Shown one piece after another: positions 39,346 through 51,973 of a stretch of 64,000 nucleotides of DNA (the first letter of the stretch is position 1; each line of letters opens with the position of its first letter). This DNA comes from Mansonella perstans (Eukaryota > Nematoda > Chromadorea > Rhabditida > Onchocercidae): positions 1-64,000 of the forward strand of contig JBAMDO010000262.1 in NCBI GenBank assembly GCA_037074765.1. The letters are read 5' to 3'. Both the position numbers and the translations under genes were made by a program. Below the pieces are notes generated by a model that searched no databases, was not told where the DNA came from, and was given only the letters and a program-made list of their open reading frames with translations.

Positions 39346-40041
39346 TTAAGGATTGACTAGCTGGTTTTCTCGAGATAAAATTCTGTACTGTTTATCGACC
39401 ATATCCCGTTGTACAGCTCGCACTTTTCTTTTGGAGATTTGGTCTATATCATGGAGAAAATGATACTGACAGAAATGACAAGCATATTAAGGGAAGCGGA
39501 TGAGAGAAATTACTTTGCCGATTCACATGCTTTATTTGAGAATTAGCTAAAAACAGTGGGATACGATAAAATATGTAAATGGTAAACACTGATAATAATA
39601 GTAATAATAATAATTAATAATGAAATAATAATAAAATCCATTGCCCTTTCCCTTTTATTCGTATTTTTCCTTTTTCCTGTTTTTCTTCCTTGGTCATCTA
39701 CCAGATAAACAGCATCTGGTGTCCATACAAAATTCACACCTTTGCGGGAAACAAAACCGATGTACATGTAAGGGCCAAAACTTTCATGCGGAATATCCAG
39801 CGATGGATCTTCCAGCAATGAGGAAAGACAGTAAGCAAATGTCAACCAATTGATTCAAAGCATCTGGTAGGTCCGAAAAGAGAGCTTGTGCTAATGAAGA
39901 AATTATAGCAGCTATGCTAATATTTGTAGGAAAAAATCGTGACAATTACCGGCAGAAACATATTTGTTTGATATAATGATATATCCTAATTACTGAATCT
40001 TGCCCATCAGCACCGATAGGAATCGTTTAGACTGGTGTGTT
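39346..40041 (-). pseudogene. 3' exons of an unrecognised gene, apparently broken
   Basis: Three reverse-strand segments read like conserved protein. Segment one (40041-39950, after TATTTGCAG) reads TIPIGADGQDSVIRIYHY but has an in-frame TAA at 40027-40029. Segment two (about 39910-39720) reads SSLAQALFSDLPDALNQLV in one frame and then EDPSLDIPHESFGPYMYIGF.. VNFVWTPDAVYL in another, so a frame break falls near 39830. It ends at a possible donor CTG|GTAGAT. Segment three (39465-39346) begins after TTCTGTCAG in matching phase 0, reads YHFLHDIDQISKRKVRAV.. YRILSRENQLVNP and stops. I do not recognise the family. It could be a decaying gene, or a functional gene whose splicing I have misread. It lies upstream of RIC1 on the same strand. 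Confidence 0.5.
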
Positions 40042-40059
40042 CTGCAAATATGTTTAATA

Positions 40060-41000
40060 ATTTATGATATTAAAAACAAACTGGCATTTAAAAATTTAAT
40101 AAACATCAAAAATCTATATTAAAGAGATGACAAAGAATGTTTAAGACATTTTCAGGTAAAATAGGCCGAAATAGACATGATAAATTCCTGAATTTTATGT
40201 TCAAGTAAAATGCTTATGAGAGTGAAAACTGAAAAAGACACATTAAATTATCTGCAAACTTAAACATGTGAAATGTGATTTCTTTTTAAAATCTTTAAAA
40301 AGAATTTTTTTTTTTAAAGATTTCTTTTTAAAAAAATTCTTGAAATGATGAAGTGAAATGCCTACGCAGCAAATAAAATTTCCACACGTGTAAAGAAGAT
40401 TTTTAAACGTCGAAAGACGTTAACAAAAAAAAATCTACGTTTAAAACTGCTATAACCACGTGGATTTCATCAAATAATGGCAGAAGTTTGGAAAAAAGCC
40501 AATGACATTCAACAGCAACGTTTCATCTTCAAGCATCACCATGAAAATTTGCATCCCAAGAAAAAAAAATACTATCGTAATAACTTCTACTTAGATTATT
40601 TCCGGCAACTCGGATAAATTTTATCACACATCACAGTCTATATTTGTCATGCAACATGCAAGTTTAAATCATGAAATCTTTGTTTGTCTTTTAATAAATT
40701 TGTAAATGTGTCATCTATCAATTAAAAAATTTAATAACTCAATAAATATGTTAAATATAATTAATTATTAAAAGATCTTGCCACCTGTTCAATTCCAACA
40801 GATAATACTGGGAAAATCAAAATAATAAATATGCTATATAAATTTTATATATATAGCATATTTACAAAAAAATTTTGGCATAAGCCAAATCATATTATGC
40901 TGTGATTATTTTGATCTGAATCAATTAAAATATGTTACATGTCACACAGTTGATTTAATTCCTTGTTTTTAAAGTTTCGGAATGTTTATCATCACTTTTA
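40060..41000. other. Spacer with hairpins and short repeats, no gene seen
   Basis: Contains a direct repeat of GATTTCTTTTTAAAA (about 40278 and 40318) around a TCTTTAAAAAGAA/AAAGA stem, and the palindrome at 40827-40863. No exon-like sequence is evident. Confidence 0.5.
40827..40863. repeat. AT-rich palindrome, ~15-nt arms
   Basis: AAATATGCTATATA and TATATATAGCATATTT are inverted copies around a short A/T loop, able to form a cruciform or RNA hairpin. It lies just outside the retroelement remnant; whether it is linked to it is unknown. Confidence 0.7.
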
Positions 41001-42785
41001 ACAGCTATATAATTTATGAAAATCTATCATTGTGTGATTTATCATATCATTGTGTGATTTATCATCAGTTCTCGACAAGTCATTTAAACTTTTTCCTGTA
41101 AACAAGGTTTATTAATAATCCTCTAATCTTATAAACGCTGTTATCTATTTTAACTCCCAATAATCTGATTGGCTAATTCTTTGTAAAAAGCAATCTAGAA
41201 ATATAAATCCGCTGGTGATTGTGATTAACTCCATCAAAACTACTATATTCACACTTCTATCGCTATCCTTAATTCTCGTTTTTATAATACAAAGAATTAA
41301 CTCATTGCTTGGCACATTTTTCGCCCTACCTTTTGTATTAACTATAATACCAATACTTCTGCTATTTGATTTGTCTTTTATTAATTCTCCCATATTTCAT
41401 ACTGTCGTTTTACTTTTTTTTTTTTTTTGGGCAGCAATAAAATTTATGATTACGTATTGTTCGATATTAATGAGTTGTATATTTCAAGTTCCGCTCATTA
41501 ATACTGAAGAGTATGTAAGTTATTTTATTACATTTCTTTTTTTATAATTAACAAATTTTCCCAACAAGAATTACTGGTACCCCAAGTGAGGTATATATTT
41601 ATATACTGTGACCCCTACAATAGTAGAAAGCATTAAACCCGAGAGATTGAAAAAACTTTTCATGGGATAAAAGAAATGAACATCAGATCTCCAGAACTAG
41701 GCTTAATAAAAAAAAAAAAAAGGACGACTTCAAATTGACGAAAACAAAACTTCTCGATGATTGCAAATTTGCATCAACTCAATCGAATTAGCGAACGACA
41801 AATGGACCGAATACATTCCGAGCAAGAAGACAAGAAGAAATTAATACACGAAGCTAACGAGGCCATAGTTAATTATATGTAAAGAAGAGATGGGCCATAA
41901 AATAGAGAAATTGGCACAAACTCAGAGCTAACTTCAAATGCCATCAAAGAAATCACCGAAACTGACTCTAATCCTCACTTTCAATTGTTCTCGGTCAATT
42001 TCAGTAATTTTCTAGGTGCCGTATCATAATCCCACGACACCGGAGGGAATTCTGGAGCAAATTTAATGTTGTTAATCATTCCGAAGATATTCCAGAAATC
42101 CAAAAATTGAGTAACTTAATTTCCTGCCTGAAAGGAACAGCATTGTAAATCGCAAGGAATTATGATATAGCCTTAGGGAATTATGAAATCGTAAGAAAAA
42201 TGCTGGCCAAGAAATATGATCACTCATCGACTATTATTAAAATATTATACAAAAAATTATCAAACAAAACGAAAAAGAATAGATTGAAGCAGTTGAGAAA
42301 ATGGAAAGAATTTTCCGGTAACTACAGACGCTAGCAGACTAGACACGATGAATGCTTGATAAACTATATCATCAGAAAACTATCGATAGCCTACGATCAA
42401 TATCAAAACTTAGAAGATTTCTTGGAAATTTAATCAAAGTCAATGAACAAGCAAGAAGTCTCATTTACTCATATAGACAAGAAACTTACTTTACCTAAGT
42501 CTAAACAGAATCCACCAAGCTACAATGAAATCTCAGCATTATTAACTCACAATGAAAAGATCCCTTAGCATACATAAAGGAAAGCGAAATCAAACAAAGA
42601 AGGCCACATACATTCTGTGGTCGAAGCCACTGAATTTTATTACAAAGCTGCTCATACAAAGCCTCACTCTTCAATATACAGTTTACTTTGCTCTTCAACA
42701 TTATATTTTAGATCCAGCTCTTGTCAATAATGAGTTACGCTATTACGATTCTTATAATCAACAAATTTTCCCATCAGATCAATTA
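41000..42785 (+). mobile_element. Truncated, decayed BEL/Pao-type LTR retrotransposon
   Basis: A gag-like stretch at about 42035-42250 matches the BEL/Pao Gag pattern (Pfam DUF1759 type): REFWSKFNVVNH, KLSNLISCLKGTAL, NYEIVRKMLAKKYD. It contains a TAA at the codon after the GTAL motif and further stops beyond. A degraded CCHC zinc knuckle (HTFCGRSH.. with a later Cys) follows at about 42607-42650 in a shifted frame. TGGTACCCC at about 41575 looks like a primer-binding site right after a sequence ending TTTTCCCAACA, and TTTTCCCATCA recurs near 42775, as expected for two LTR ends. The pol region and most of the 3' LTR are absent. The 5' limit is approximate; the 41029-41070 direct repeat (ATCATTGTGTGATTTATCAT twice) is near it. 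Confidence 0.65.
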
Positions 42786-43896
42786 TTCGTCTTTTCTTAA
42801 TTTTGTTGGTAGTAAGTTTGTGTGGTGAGTTAAATCATTAGAGGGTGAAATGATGATATACACATTGACGACATTCTCATTTTTTGTTTGAAATTGAATT
42901 TTAATTTGTTAAATCAAAATTCAAAATTATCAATTTTTCAACCATATTTGAAAAGTTGGGCCAAAATATTGCGCACGAATATTGCAATGAAGTTAAATTT
43001 TCGCTTTTGTCGAAATTGGAATTTAAAATCATTCATCAGTTTTCCAATTCAATAAATATTTTGATTAAAAAAAAAAAGCTAAGCTTGCTTGCTTTGATTG
43101 ATGACTTATCAATGAAATTCAGAAGAGTAAAGATTAAATAGCTAGAAGTGTGCTTGATGGTTAACTTAATTTTTGCTTTTGTTAAAGATGAAGTTTTTTT
43201 TTTTGTTGACGTTAAAATATCAGCACTGCCATTACTTTCACTTTTCAACTAATAAGATAAGATAATGGTTACTTCAGCTGACCGTTGGTCTCTTTCTTTT
43301 CATTCTGTCCATTGGAACACACTTTTTTCTGTCATTGTTGTTACAAAAAGCTAAAACGCCTTTTTGTCGAAGTGGTTTACGAATGTTTCCTTAACCCTTT
43401 AAAAATAATTTAAATTTTTAAAAAGCAATTTACAATTCCAAAAAATGCATTTTAGATTTTTTTCATCATTTCAATAACTAGCAAATTCCCATTCCAGTCA
43501 AAGACTATTCCTTATCTTCATTTTTTTTATACCAATAAATTGAATGCTAAAATATTTTGGCAATAATTTTGGTCCGAATTATAATTTAATTTTTTTTTGA
43601 ATGCATTTAAACTTACTCAATAAATCGATTTTGAATAAATTTTCATCTTAATCTTTTCGTTGGTTCAAATTAAATTCAAATGAAATGAAATGGAAAATCT
43701 TAGGGCTTATTTGAATGAGTTTTAAAGAGTTAAAAAAAATTTCAATACTGAAAACGATAAACTCGAACATTTTTATCATTTCAAAATGATTTCTTGATGA
43801 AAATTTCATCCTATCGAAAATTATTATTGCTTTTAAAAAAACTTTTTTTTCTTTTTTTGACCATAAAATAACACTGATTATTTGAGTGTTTACAGA
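42786..43896. other. Upstream DNA of the acid phosphatase, no gene seen
   Basis: AT-rich with T runs. The open frames are Ser/Lys/Ile/Phe-rich and lack family features. Confidence 0.5.
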
Positions 43897-46800
43897 ATGA
43901 TAGCTATTCATTTATTGTTGCTTATTTTGATTGGAACAATTGCTGCAGGCGATGAATTAATTTTCTTACAAATAGTATGTTTTATTTTAATTTTGTTTCT
44001 TTGAAATAATTCTCATTAATAATTAAAATAAATTATTTTCCAGAAGACAAAGTTTTGCACTTTTTTTTCCAGAAATCTAATCTAAGATTATTTCAGCACT
44101 GAAAAAAAAAATATAAATTTAGACAGAGAAAGCCTACAAGTTAGGTCCAATTAATTTATATTACATTAATTATCTGAAATCACAATAATTGATTATTACA
44201 TTACTGTAATATATCACAGCCTTAGCTTAAAAAAAAAAAAAAAGTGCAAAACTTCTTTTGTTAGTTATGCAATTGTCAAGTTATAAGACGAGAACAAAAA
44301 AGAAAAAAATTTGTTAAACTTCTGCTTGTTTTAAACAATTTGTTACTTCCTCATGTTTCTTTATAAAATTTTCAGGTTTGGCGACATGGTGATCGGTCAC
44401 CGATGTTTACATATCCCACTAATATTCATAAGGAAGATGCATGGCCAAATGGTTGGGGAGAACTTACAGAAGTTAGAAGCTATTTTTATCAAATAAGTTT
44501 TTTCTTTTTGAAAATCTTTTTCTAATTTCAAATTCTGATTTCAATTTATTAAATAGCTGAGGATGAAGTAGTTCAATATTTAGCTTGGGATGAAGCAACA
44601 ATTCGATCTTGGACAACTTATACGACAGCGATATATTGAAGATTATAATTTCTTATCGTCTAATTATAACTCTAGAGAAGTTTGCTTCTCCATTCTCTTT
44701 TCAAATCAAATGAACTTCAATTTAATTTGAAATTACTAATTCGTTAAACTTGAGTTTAATAATTTACAAACAATAAAAAGATGAAAGATATGCGAGTATT
44801 GATTTTTAAATCAGAAATATTAACTTTCATTAAATTTCACTGGTATTAAAAATTTTGAAAGTGAAGAGCGATGATTGCTTTTTTTTCGAATTCTAATTTT
44901 AGTTATCTATGTGCCATTCGGTAATTTCTACCCTTCTTATATGGCTTATGTAAGTAGTTTAAAATTAAAACACTAGCCAAAAAACATTGCTTTTTACAGA
45001 TATATATCAGAAGTACTGATGTAAATCGAACATTAATTAGTGCTATGGCTAATCTGGCTGCTATGTACCCTGCAGGAATACCCGGGAAAGATTTTCCCGA
45101 TTACATGAAATGGCCATCCCACTGGACACCAATTCCTATTCATTCTGTTGAGAATGGAAAAGATTATGTAATTTTTGAATTTTCTTTTTTGAATTGAAAA
45201 TATCAGCTCTTATTTTGTAATTCCTGGAAATTTTAAGCATTGATTATGGAAAAATGTAACATTAATGTGATTTTAAAACTTAATATGACAGTTCCGTCGA
45301 GTAAGAGAAAGTTAAATAGAAAACCATACGTAAGTGTCATTTAATATAAAGTAAATCATACGTGACATACACATAACTGTCATTTATTTTGAAGCAAATA
45401 ACACGTAATTCATTATGAATTACAAAAAAAAAAAAAAACATTTATTTATCCTAAGTAATATCATATCAGATGTATACTTTACGAAAAAAAGAATAAATAA
45501 TTCTTTAATGTGAAATTTACAAAATCTTCACAAATTTACAAAAAAAATTATTTGAAGATCGGAAACGCTTTTAGTCGATGTCCACGTGTTAAGCAATTAA
45601 ATGATATTATTTTCCGCAGCAAATATTTCCGTGATCTTACTGATGAAAATCAAGTAATTTATTACTTCATTACTTATAATAATTTGTTACTTTACATATT
45701 TTTTTTTCATTTTTCAAAAATATACTTTGAAAAGTTTTTGCGAAAATTTCCAGAAAATCCATCTGAAATAAAAATTTATCGACGAATTGTTTATCATTTC
45801 AGTTAATTGTTTTGTGTCTTTTTTTACCCGAACAGGTAGAATTGATCAAATTAATTGATGAATTGAGGTGTCGTTAAAATAATAAAGTAGTGATTAAATT
45901 GTCCACAAACTTTCAATAGCTTCTATTTCTTTTTAAAAGCATTTAATGAATTCCTAATTATTTTTTAAATATTCATTTGACCCCATTTTTGATGCAACGT
46001 CCAATGCAGTTCAAAACTTTCAAAAATTGTCTCATAATAATTTCAAGGCATAAAGTGAAATTATTAATGACAAATACATTTAACTGCTTTGTTTTTTTTT
46101 CTTTTTTTTAATTATATCAATACATTATCGTAATTAATTTAATTAGGAAATGTTGCAAAACCCACTTAATATGCATAAGTATAGAATCTCAGTATGTTAA
46201 ACTGCATGTTTTGCAATACTTGATAGTGCTACTATTTCTGCTGAAATTTTTCTTAATTTCAATACAATTTCAATTAAATGGTTTCCAATTAAATTTCTAT
46301 TATCCGTTGTGAATTGCAGGAATTTTTTGATTACGTAACTGAAAAAACTGGTATGAAAGTGGATTTGAAAAATATTTATAGCATTAATGATATTCATAAA
46401 ATTGAGGTTTGCAGTTTCTTTCTCAAATTACTTTCCATAAAATGTCCATGATATATTTCATGATAATTAATTAGTAAATTAATGATAATCAATAAATTAT
46501 GTTCTTTTAATGCTAATTGTAAAAGATATGGGAAGGTAATGTAAATTAATGAAATGTAAATGAGGATTTCGGGAGTTGTCGAATTTTTCTTTTTTTTTCT
46601 TTTACAGACAATACATAATATGTCACAACCATCCTGGATTACTGATGATGTTTCCAGAAAGTTGAAAAATTTATCGGTGATTACCAGTAAATTTATTTAT
46701 GGTATTTCGGAACCATACCTACCGGAACTGACTAAACTTAGAGGAGGTAAGATATATAGTTTCGCTGGCTTTTTTCAAAATAAATTCAATAACTGAATAA

Positions 46801-48554
46801 GCAATTTGAAAATAACTACTGATATTATCAGTTGATGAATGTTTTTTGAAATGACTGGTGTTTTGATCGTTTTTTATTCTTTTCTACTTCCACAAGATAT
46901 GCAATTAATATTAATGACTTTATCATTCTACTTCCACAATCTCGATATGCAATCAATGATTAATCTGGATATGCAATTAATGAGGAGCTGTGCTGAAAAC
47001 TACACATTCATATTTTTTTGTTTGAGCGGTTTTTGTTTATTTATGTTCCTCAATTTTGTATTAGCTTTTTAAATATTATTTCTAAATTAAATCAAATAAT
47101 TTCACCTTTTAATAATCTCAGAATTGCATTCTTAAATTTGACCTATTTTTCAATAAATGGCAGCACAATTTCTCATGTAAGGCTCATTTTACAATTTACT
47201 GAACAAAAAAAATAAATTAGTAATTATATGTGAAAAGTTATCACAAACTAGAAAAGAAACTTATTTATTGACTAATGGAAATGTAGCAAAGATGCAATTA
47301 GTACAGTTAGTATAATTAGTGCAAAAAACAAGCCTGTTACAAAGGTATGAGGTGAAATACTTGTATATGAAATACATATTTGATATAACAAAAAGATTAT
47401 TGATTATTTAATGATAAAAAAATTTTGGTACCTTAAAAAGCATAACTTATGCTAAAAAATTATTTCAGGTAGCTTACTGAAATTTTTTCTGGAAAATATG
47501 AATCAAAAGAAGGATTGTTTATTGAATCTGGAAAATTCTTCTGCTTGTTCATGGATTCTAAAGCGCAAATATTTTGCACTTTCAGCTGTACACATATTTT
47601 TAGCTATGCTTATTATTTGGAATAATTATTCAGAAAAAAAACTTCTTTAATTAATTTCTCAGTGAAGAATGTTTAAGGAATTGTGATTTGCATAAAATTT
47701 TTCAAAAAAATATTTTTATTAGTAATTTCATTCTTAAATGTAAATTTATTGATAGAAGTTGTGAGGTTAAAAAAAAAATGAGTAAAAATTGTCAACTAAC
47801 AAAACAATTTGCGAATTTGCGAAATTTGCGAATATACTTTATTGTCATCTCAAAATACTTTTTTAGTTTTAGTCTATTTCATTTTACTTTTTTAAAAATT
47901 TATTTAACAGCATGATACAACAGTTGCGGCTTTATTGGCTACACTTGCTGTTGAAAAAATTCTGGAGAAAGGTCCACCACAATATGCTGCTTCTATTGCA
48001 GTTGAACTATGGAATAAAACTGATATAGGCTTTGCAGTAAAGGTATTTTGTAAAAAATTTAAACAATAACTTGTTATTAACTCAATAACTTAAATTTTTT
48101 TTTATTGCAAAAGTTACTAATATTCTTTATTGCTAATTTTTTATAACTACTTTTCCTACTATTCGCTGAATGCAGTTGAAGTTGAAGTTATTATATTCAT
48201 AAATTCACTGCTACTCAGTTCGTTAATTTCAATTATTTTATTAATTTCAATTCTACTTTCAAGTAATCTTGAGCAAGTTATACCATGAAATTAACCATTT
48301 ATCAAAATTACAAATTTTAATTTTGGAATTTCTTATTTTGTAAATTATTATTATTTTAGATTCTCTTTCACGATGCATTCCATCATCAATACTATGCTAT
48401 AACAAATTTAACGAAAGGATGTCCATCGGATAGTGATTTCTGTCCATTGGATATTTTTATGCAACGTTCAAAAATTTATCTACCTCTTAATATCAAAAGA
48501 GAATGTTTACCAAAAAAACGAGAGAATAGATCATTTCGTGGATTGAGCTATTAA
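43897..48554 (+). CDS. Secreted histidine acid phosphatase, 10 exons
   Basis: Exons: 43897-43974, 44376-44471, 44584-44679, 45000-45167, 45558-45653, 46320-46406, 46608-46746, 47469-47587, 47911-48042 and 48360-48554. Phase is kept at all junctions, giving about 400 residues, the usual size. Residues 1-18 form a signal peptide (MIAIHLLLLILIGTIAAG). The phosphate-binding motif VWRHGDRSP carries the nucleophilic His and Arg; the second Arg block is IYIRSTDVNRTL; the proton-donor motif HDTTVAALL begins exon 47911. The ending has Cys residues likely to be disulfide-bonded, and no membrane anchor. Such enzymes hydrolyse phosphomonoesters at acid pH in lysosome-like compartments, the gut or the extracellular space; nematodes usually have many paralogs. 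The start codon sits one base after the acceptor GTTTACAG at 43895, a typical spliced-leader arrangement. Confidence 0.93.
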
Positions 48555-49582
48555 TGTAGCTATTTAAATTTTTCGCTGTAAGTATACTATAAGTAGTTGC
48601 TGAAAAATATCATTGCATGAAATGATGCAGATGTTTATTTCATCAAAATTTAATATAAAAATTAGACTATTAATTGAATAGAGATATGAGTTAATTATTA
48701 ACACCAATAATTATTAAACATTATTAAACACTTGTTATCATTTCCGATTTTTCATTGCAGTACTGTACTTTTTAATTTAATTTATTCCTATTTTTTGAAC
48801 ATTCAGTAATTTACCGGATTGCAGTTTCGATTTTGCAAAAGTCAAATTCAAATCTAAATTTTATTTTTCCAGCAGGATTTGATTTCTATTTCATTAGCTA
48901 TTTCACTAACTATTTCGTTTTGATTGATCCAGGAAATTTTTAGTAAAAAATATTTCTCTCATTCATTAACGTTCTTCTTCAGTCAGTTTGGTTCAGTCAA
49001 ACAAAGAGAACAATTAAAAAATGGTTTGATTCAAATTTAAATTTGATTATACAAAATTAGAAATACAACTGTTAATCATGAACTTATACATGTCATCCCT
49101 ATATTATATGCATGTGTGCATATTTATATATGGGTATGTGTAGGTGTAGGTATATGTGTATGCGTATATATTTGTATGCATGTATATCATTATAACAACA
49201 GCAATCACTTCATAATTAATTTAGTTCAAGTGGATAATTCAATCCTATCACAATTATCTTCCTATTAAATTTCTTAGAATTTTCGAAAGGTTATGTTTAT
49301 GAAAAAATTAACACACAATCGTTTTTACCTATTATGCTTGATTATAGAAACAATAAAAATTTGTCAAAGTTTGTTGGACAAAGTTTAAACTTTCATTCAC
49401 TGCAATTTGCTATTTGCTGGTATGGAAAAAGCACAAGCCCAAAAGTCACAGTAGTAAACAACTGATAAGAAGATAATGGCTTTGAACTTTACACTAATAA
49501 TTGTTTGATAACAAGCTTAAGCATACTTAAGCTGAAATTTTAATGAGCGATGCTTATAAACAACACATTTCATCCTAAAAAA

Positions 49583-49835
49583 TCAATGATCTTTCGTACT
49601 TCTTTCCAGATATAAATACCAATAGTAATCGATTAAAGAATTTCAAAAATCGATTGATCCAATTTCATTTTTTTTCTTTAAAATTTATTCTGACAAACAA
49701 ATTATAGTAAACAACATAGATAAGCAATATTTTTTTATTCTGAGAAATCAATGATTTTTCATACTTCTTTCCAGATATAATTATCAATAGTTATCAATTG
49801 AAAGATTTCAAAAATCGATTGATCCAATTTCGTTT
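49583..49835. repeat. ~164-nt tandem duplication
   Basis: ATCAATGAT(C/T)TTTC(G/A)TACTTCTTTCCAGATATAA begins at about 49583 and again at about 49747. Both copies continue to AAAAATCGATTGATCCAATTTC. Copies are clearly related but carry scattered differences, and the stretch between the paired words is less alike. Confidence 0.8.
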
Positions 49836-50194
49836 TTTTTAAACTTTATTCTGTTGGAATTACAAATCTATGCTGAACAAATTACGAGTGAACAAAATGA
49901 TAATTGTATCAAGATGGTATTCGTGAAGAAAAGAATGAACTTTTTAGGTTCTTAATAATCGATAAAGATTATTATTATAATAATAATATTCGTCTATTGA
50001 TTATTTTAATATTAATTATTGTAATATATTAGTTAGGTAATCCTTTCTTCAATCCATTATTGACATATTGTTGTAAGTGATAATTCCTTTCTTATCATAC
50101 TGTCCCATAATTTATCTTGAACATTTCCATTATCTCAATGACATGTTGCTCTGGACAAACAGCAATTAATTATCAATCTGTTCTTTCCTGCAAT

Positions 50195-50335
50195 TTAATC
50201 AACTGTCACAATAGTCCGCTAAACTGATCAATTGTCACCACAATTCTCTAAGGCGATTAATTCTCACCACAATTTCCTAAGCCGATTAATTGTCATCTCA
50301 GTTCCCTAAGCCGGTCAGTTGACAACATAAAATCG
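50195..50335. repeat. Short minisatellite, about four ~34-nt units
   Basis: Units of the form GCCGATTAATTGTCAcCaCAATTcCCTAA repeat with substitutions (AATAGTCCGCTAA, AATTCTCTAAG, AATTTCCTAAG, AGTTCCCTAAG). Confidence 0.75.
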
Positions 50336-50689
50336 CCAGCTTTTTAGGTCATTTATTTGAGATACTTTGGATTAATTAACAATTATTCATTCAGTGATAG
50401 TCTTTCGAAAAGAAATAAGCAATTATAGTCACTCGTATTATCGCTCAACAATTTATTTTCTAAATCTCATCAATATTGAACAAGCGGAACAAATTAAAAC
50501 AGACGAATTGATGACCATTGCTGACCACTATTTAACTTATTTATTAATGATATAAAATATATTCGTTGGTTGTAAAAAACAAATAAACTGATCATACAAG
50601 AAGCAAAAAAATATTTCTAATATTTTATCTCACGATGCAATTTGCAATTTGTAAATCTACCGCAACAAATATCATCGAAATGACCATTG

Positions 50690-51055
50690 ATGCAAGGTCT
50701 GAAAATAATTAATGAAATGACTATAGACGCAAATCCGAAAATAATTAACAAAATGGCTGTAGATGCAATGTCCAAAAATAAAAGTAGCCGTTGATGCAAA
50801 GTCCGAAAATAATTAATAAAATAACTGTAGATGCAATGTCCAAAAATAAAAGTAGCCGTTGATGCAAAGTCCGGAAATAATTAATAAAATGACTGCAGAT
50901 GCAATGTCCAAAAATAATTAATAAAAGTGGCCGTTGATGCAAAGTCCGAAAATAATTAATAAAATGAGTGTTTAATGCAAAGTCTGAAAATAATTAATAA
51001 AATGACTGTTTGATGCAATGTCCGAAAATAATTAGTAAAATGACCACTAGTGTAA
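50690..51055. repeat. Composite minisatellite with 68-nt higher-order unit
   Basis: The basic word is GATGCAA(A/T)GTC(C)(G/A)AAAATAA(TTAATAAAA)TG. A double unit of 68 nt occurs almost perfectly twice in tandem (50763-50830 and 50831-50898), followed by single units to about 51050. Confidence 0.85.
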
Positions 51056-51939
51056 ATTGCATAAGCAATTAATAAATTATTCCAGTTGTTTCGGAAATGA
51101 GAAACTATCAAATATTTGCGCAAATTACTTAATCAATCATTTGACTAATTAATTTATTCACTTATAGATTGTGCGTTTTTTTTCTATCTTTTTCTATAAC
51201 TTATGCTGAAGTTTTATTAATTTGCAATTAAATCATTTTCTCAATTAATTAAAAAGTATTTTAATTTGCTGTTAACATTATTATTAACATATATTTGGCT
51301 CAGATTTAATTTCTCATCATATTTAATTGTTTGCAATATCAGCAAAGACAAAATATTTTCATAATTTAAGATTGTTTAATTTTAATATCATATAACTTTG
51401 TGTATTTGTGTTTAATTGCAAGTAAATATTTGGACTGCTGTTGACTTATTGTATGAGCATTTTCAAAACATCGTGTAATTATTGTATGAGCATTCTTATA
51501 ACAATGTGCAATTATTGTATGAGCAATATTCAATATGTTCATACATTCTCCTTTATTGTGTACATGTATATATATATGTATATATATATATAGCTCGAGC
51601 AAATTGGTTGCTTTTTTTCTTTTTTTTTGTTGCTCTCAGCTTTTCATTAATCTTATTGTACAATTTCACGGATACTACGTTGTGCTATTTTTTTCCGTGT
51701 TACGTGCAAAAATTTTCCCGTTCAATTTTCCGTGGCGTAAAGTTTAATTTCCCTCAGCAAAATGTGGTCCTACAGAGAATGATTGTCTGAACATATGTGT
51801 GCTGCTTGTTTTGGGTTTGCTTTGTCGGGACAGATAGATGTTCCCAAATATTCGTTGTGTTTGTTGTATATGTTGGATGGGTGGGTGAGGGAGAAAGGGA
51901 AGACGGTATTCTCTTTGTAGATTTTGTAAAATTTGATCG

Positions 51940-51949
51940 AAATTTCAGA
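51940..51949 (+). promoter_or_regulatory. TTTCAG acceptor before the SENP-like gene
   Basis: CGAAATTTCAG lies about 25 nt before the first ATG (51974). It looks like a spliced-leader acceptor, though a 5' UTR intron is possible. Confidence 0.4.
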
Positions 51950-51973
51950 TAATTTTAAAGTAGAAAGAGAAAA

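Larger units (their letters stand above)
48555..51940. other. Repeat-rich spacer between phosphatase and SUMO protease
   Basis: No exon chain found. It holds a GT/TATG-rich block at about 49107-49190, the duplication at 49583-49835, and two minisatellites (50195-50335 and 50690-51055). The open frames at 50617-50942 and 51366-51790 come from repeats or T-rich DNA. The last ~300 bases presumably include the promoter of the downstream gene. Confidence 0.6.

Noticed and set aside
39360..39545. Plus-strand frame reading FGDLVYIMEKMILTEM near 39.45 kb
   Set aside because: Antisense of segment three of the minus-strand broken gene; the minus reading has a phase-matched splice junction and a stop, the plus reading has none.
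46839..47215. Two Phe/Leu-rich frames in the phosphatase gene
   Set aside because: They lie wholly in the intron between exons 46608-46746 and 47469-47587, which join in phase.
51366..51790. Open frames on both strands before the SENP-like gene
   Set aside because: Built on TATA-type repeats and T runs, and they do not connect in phase to the protease exons.
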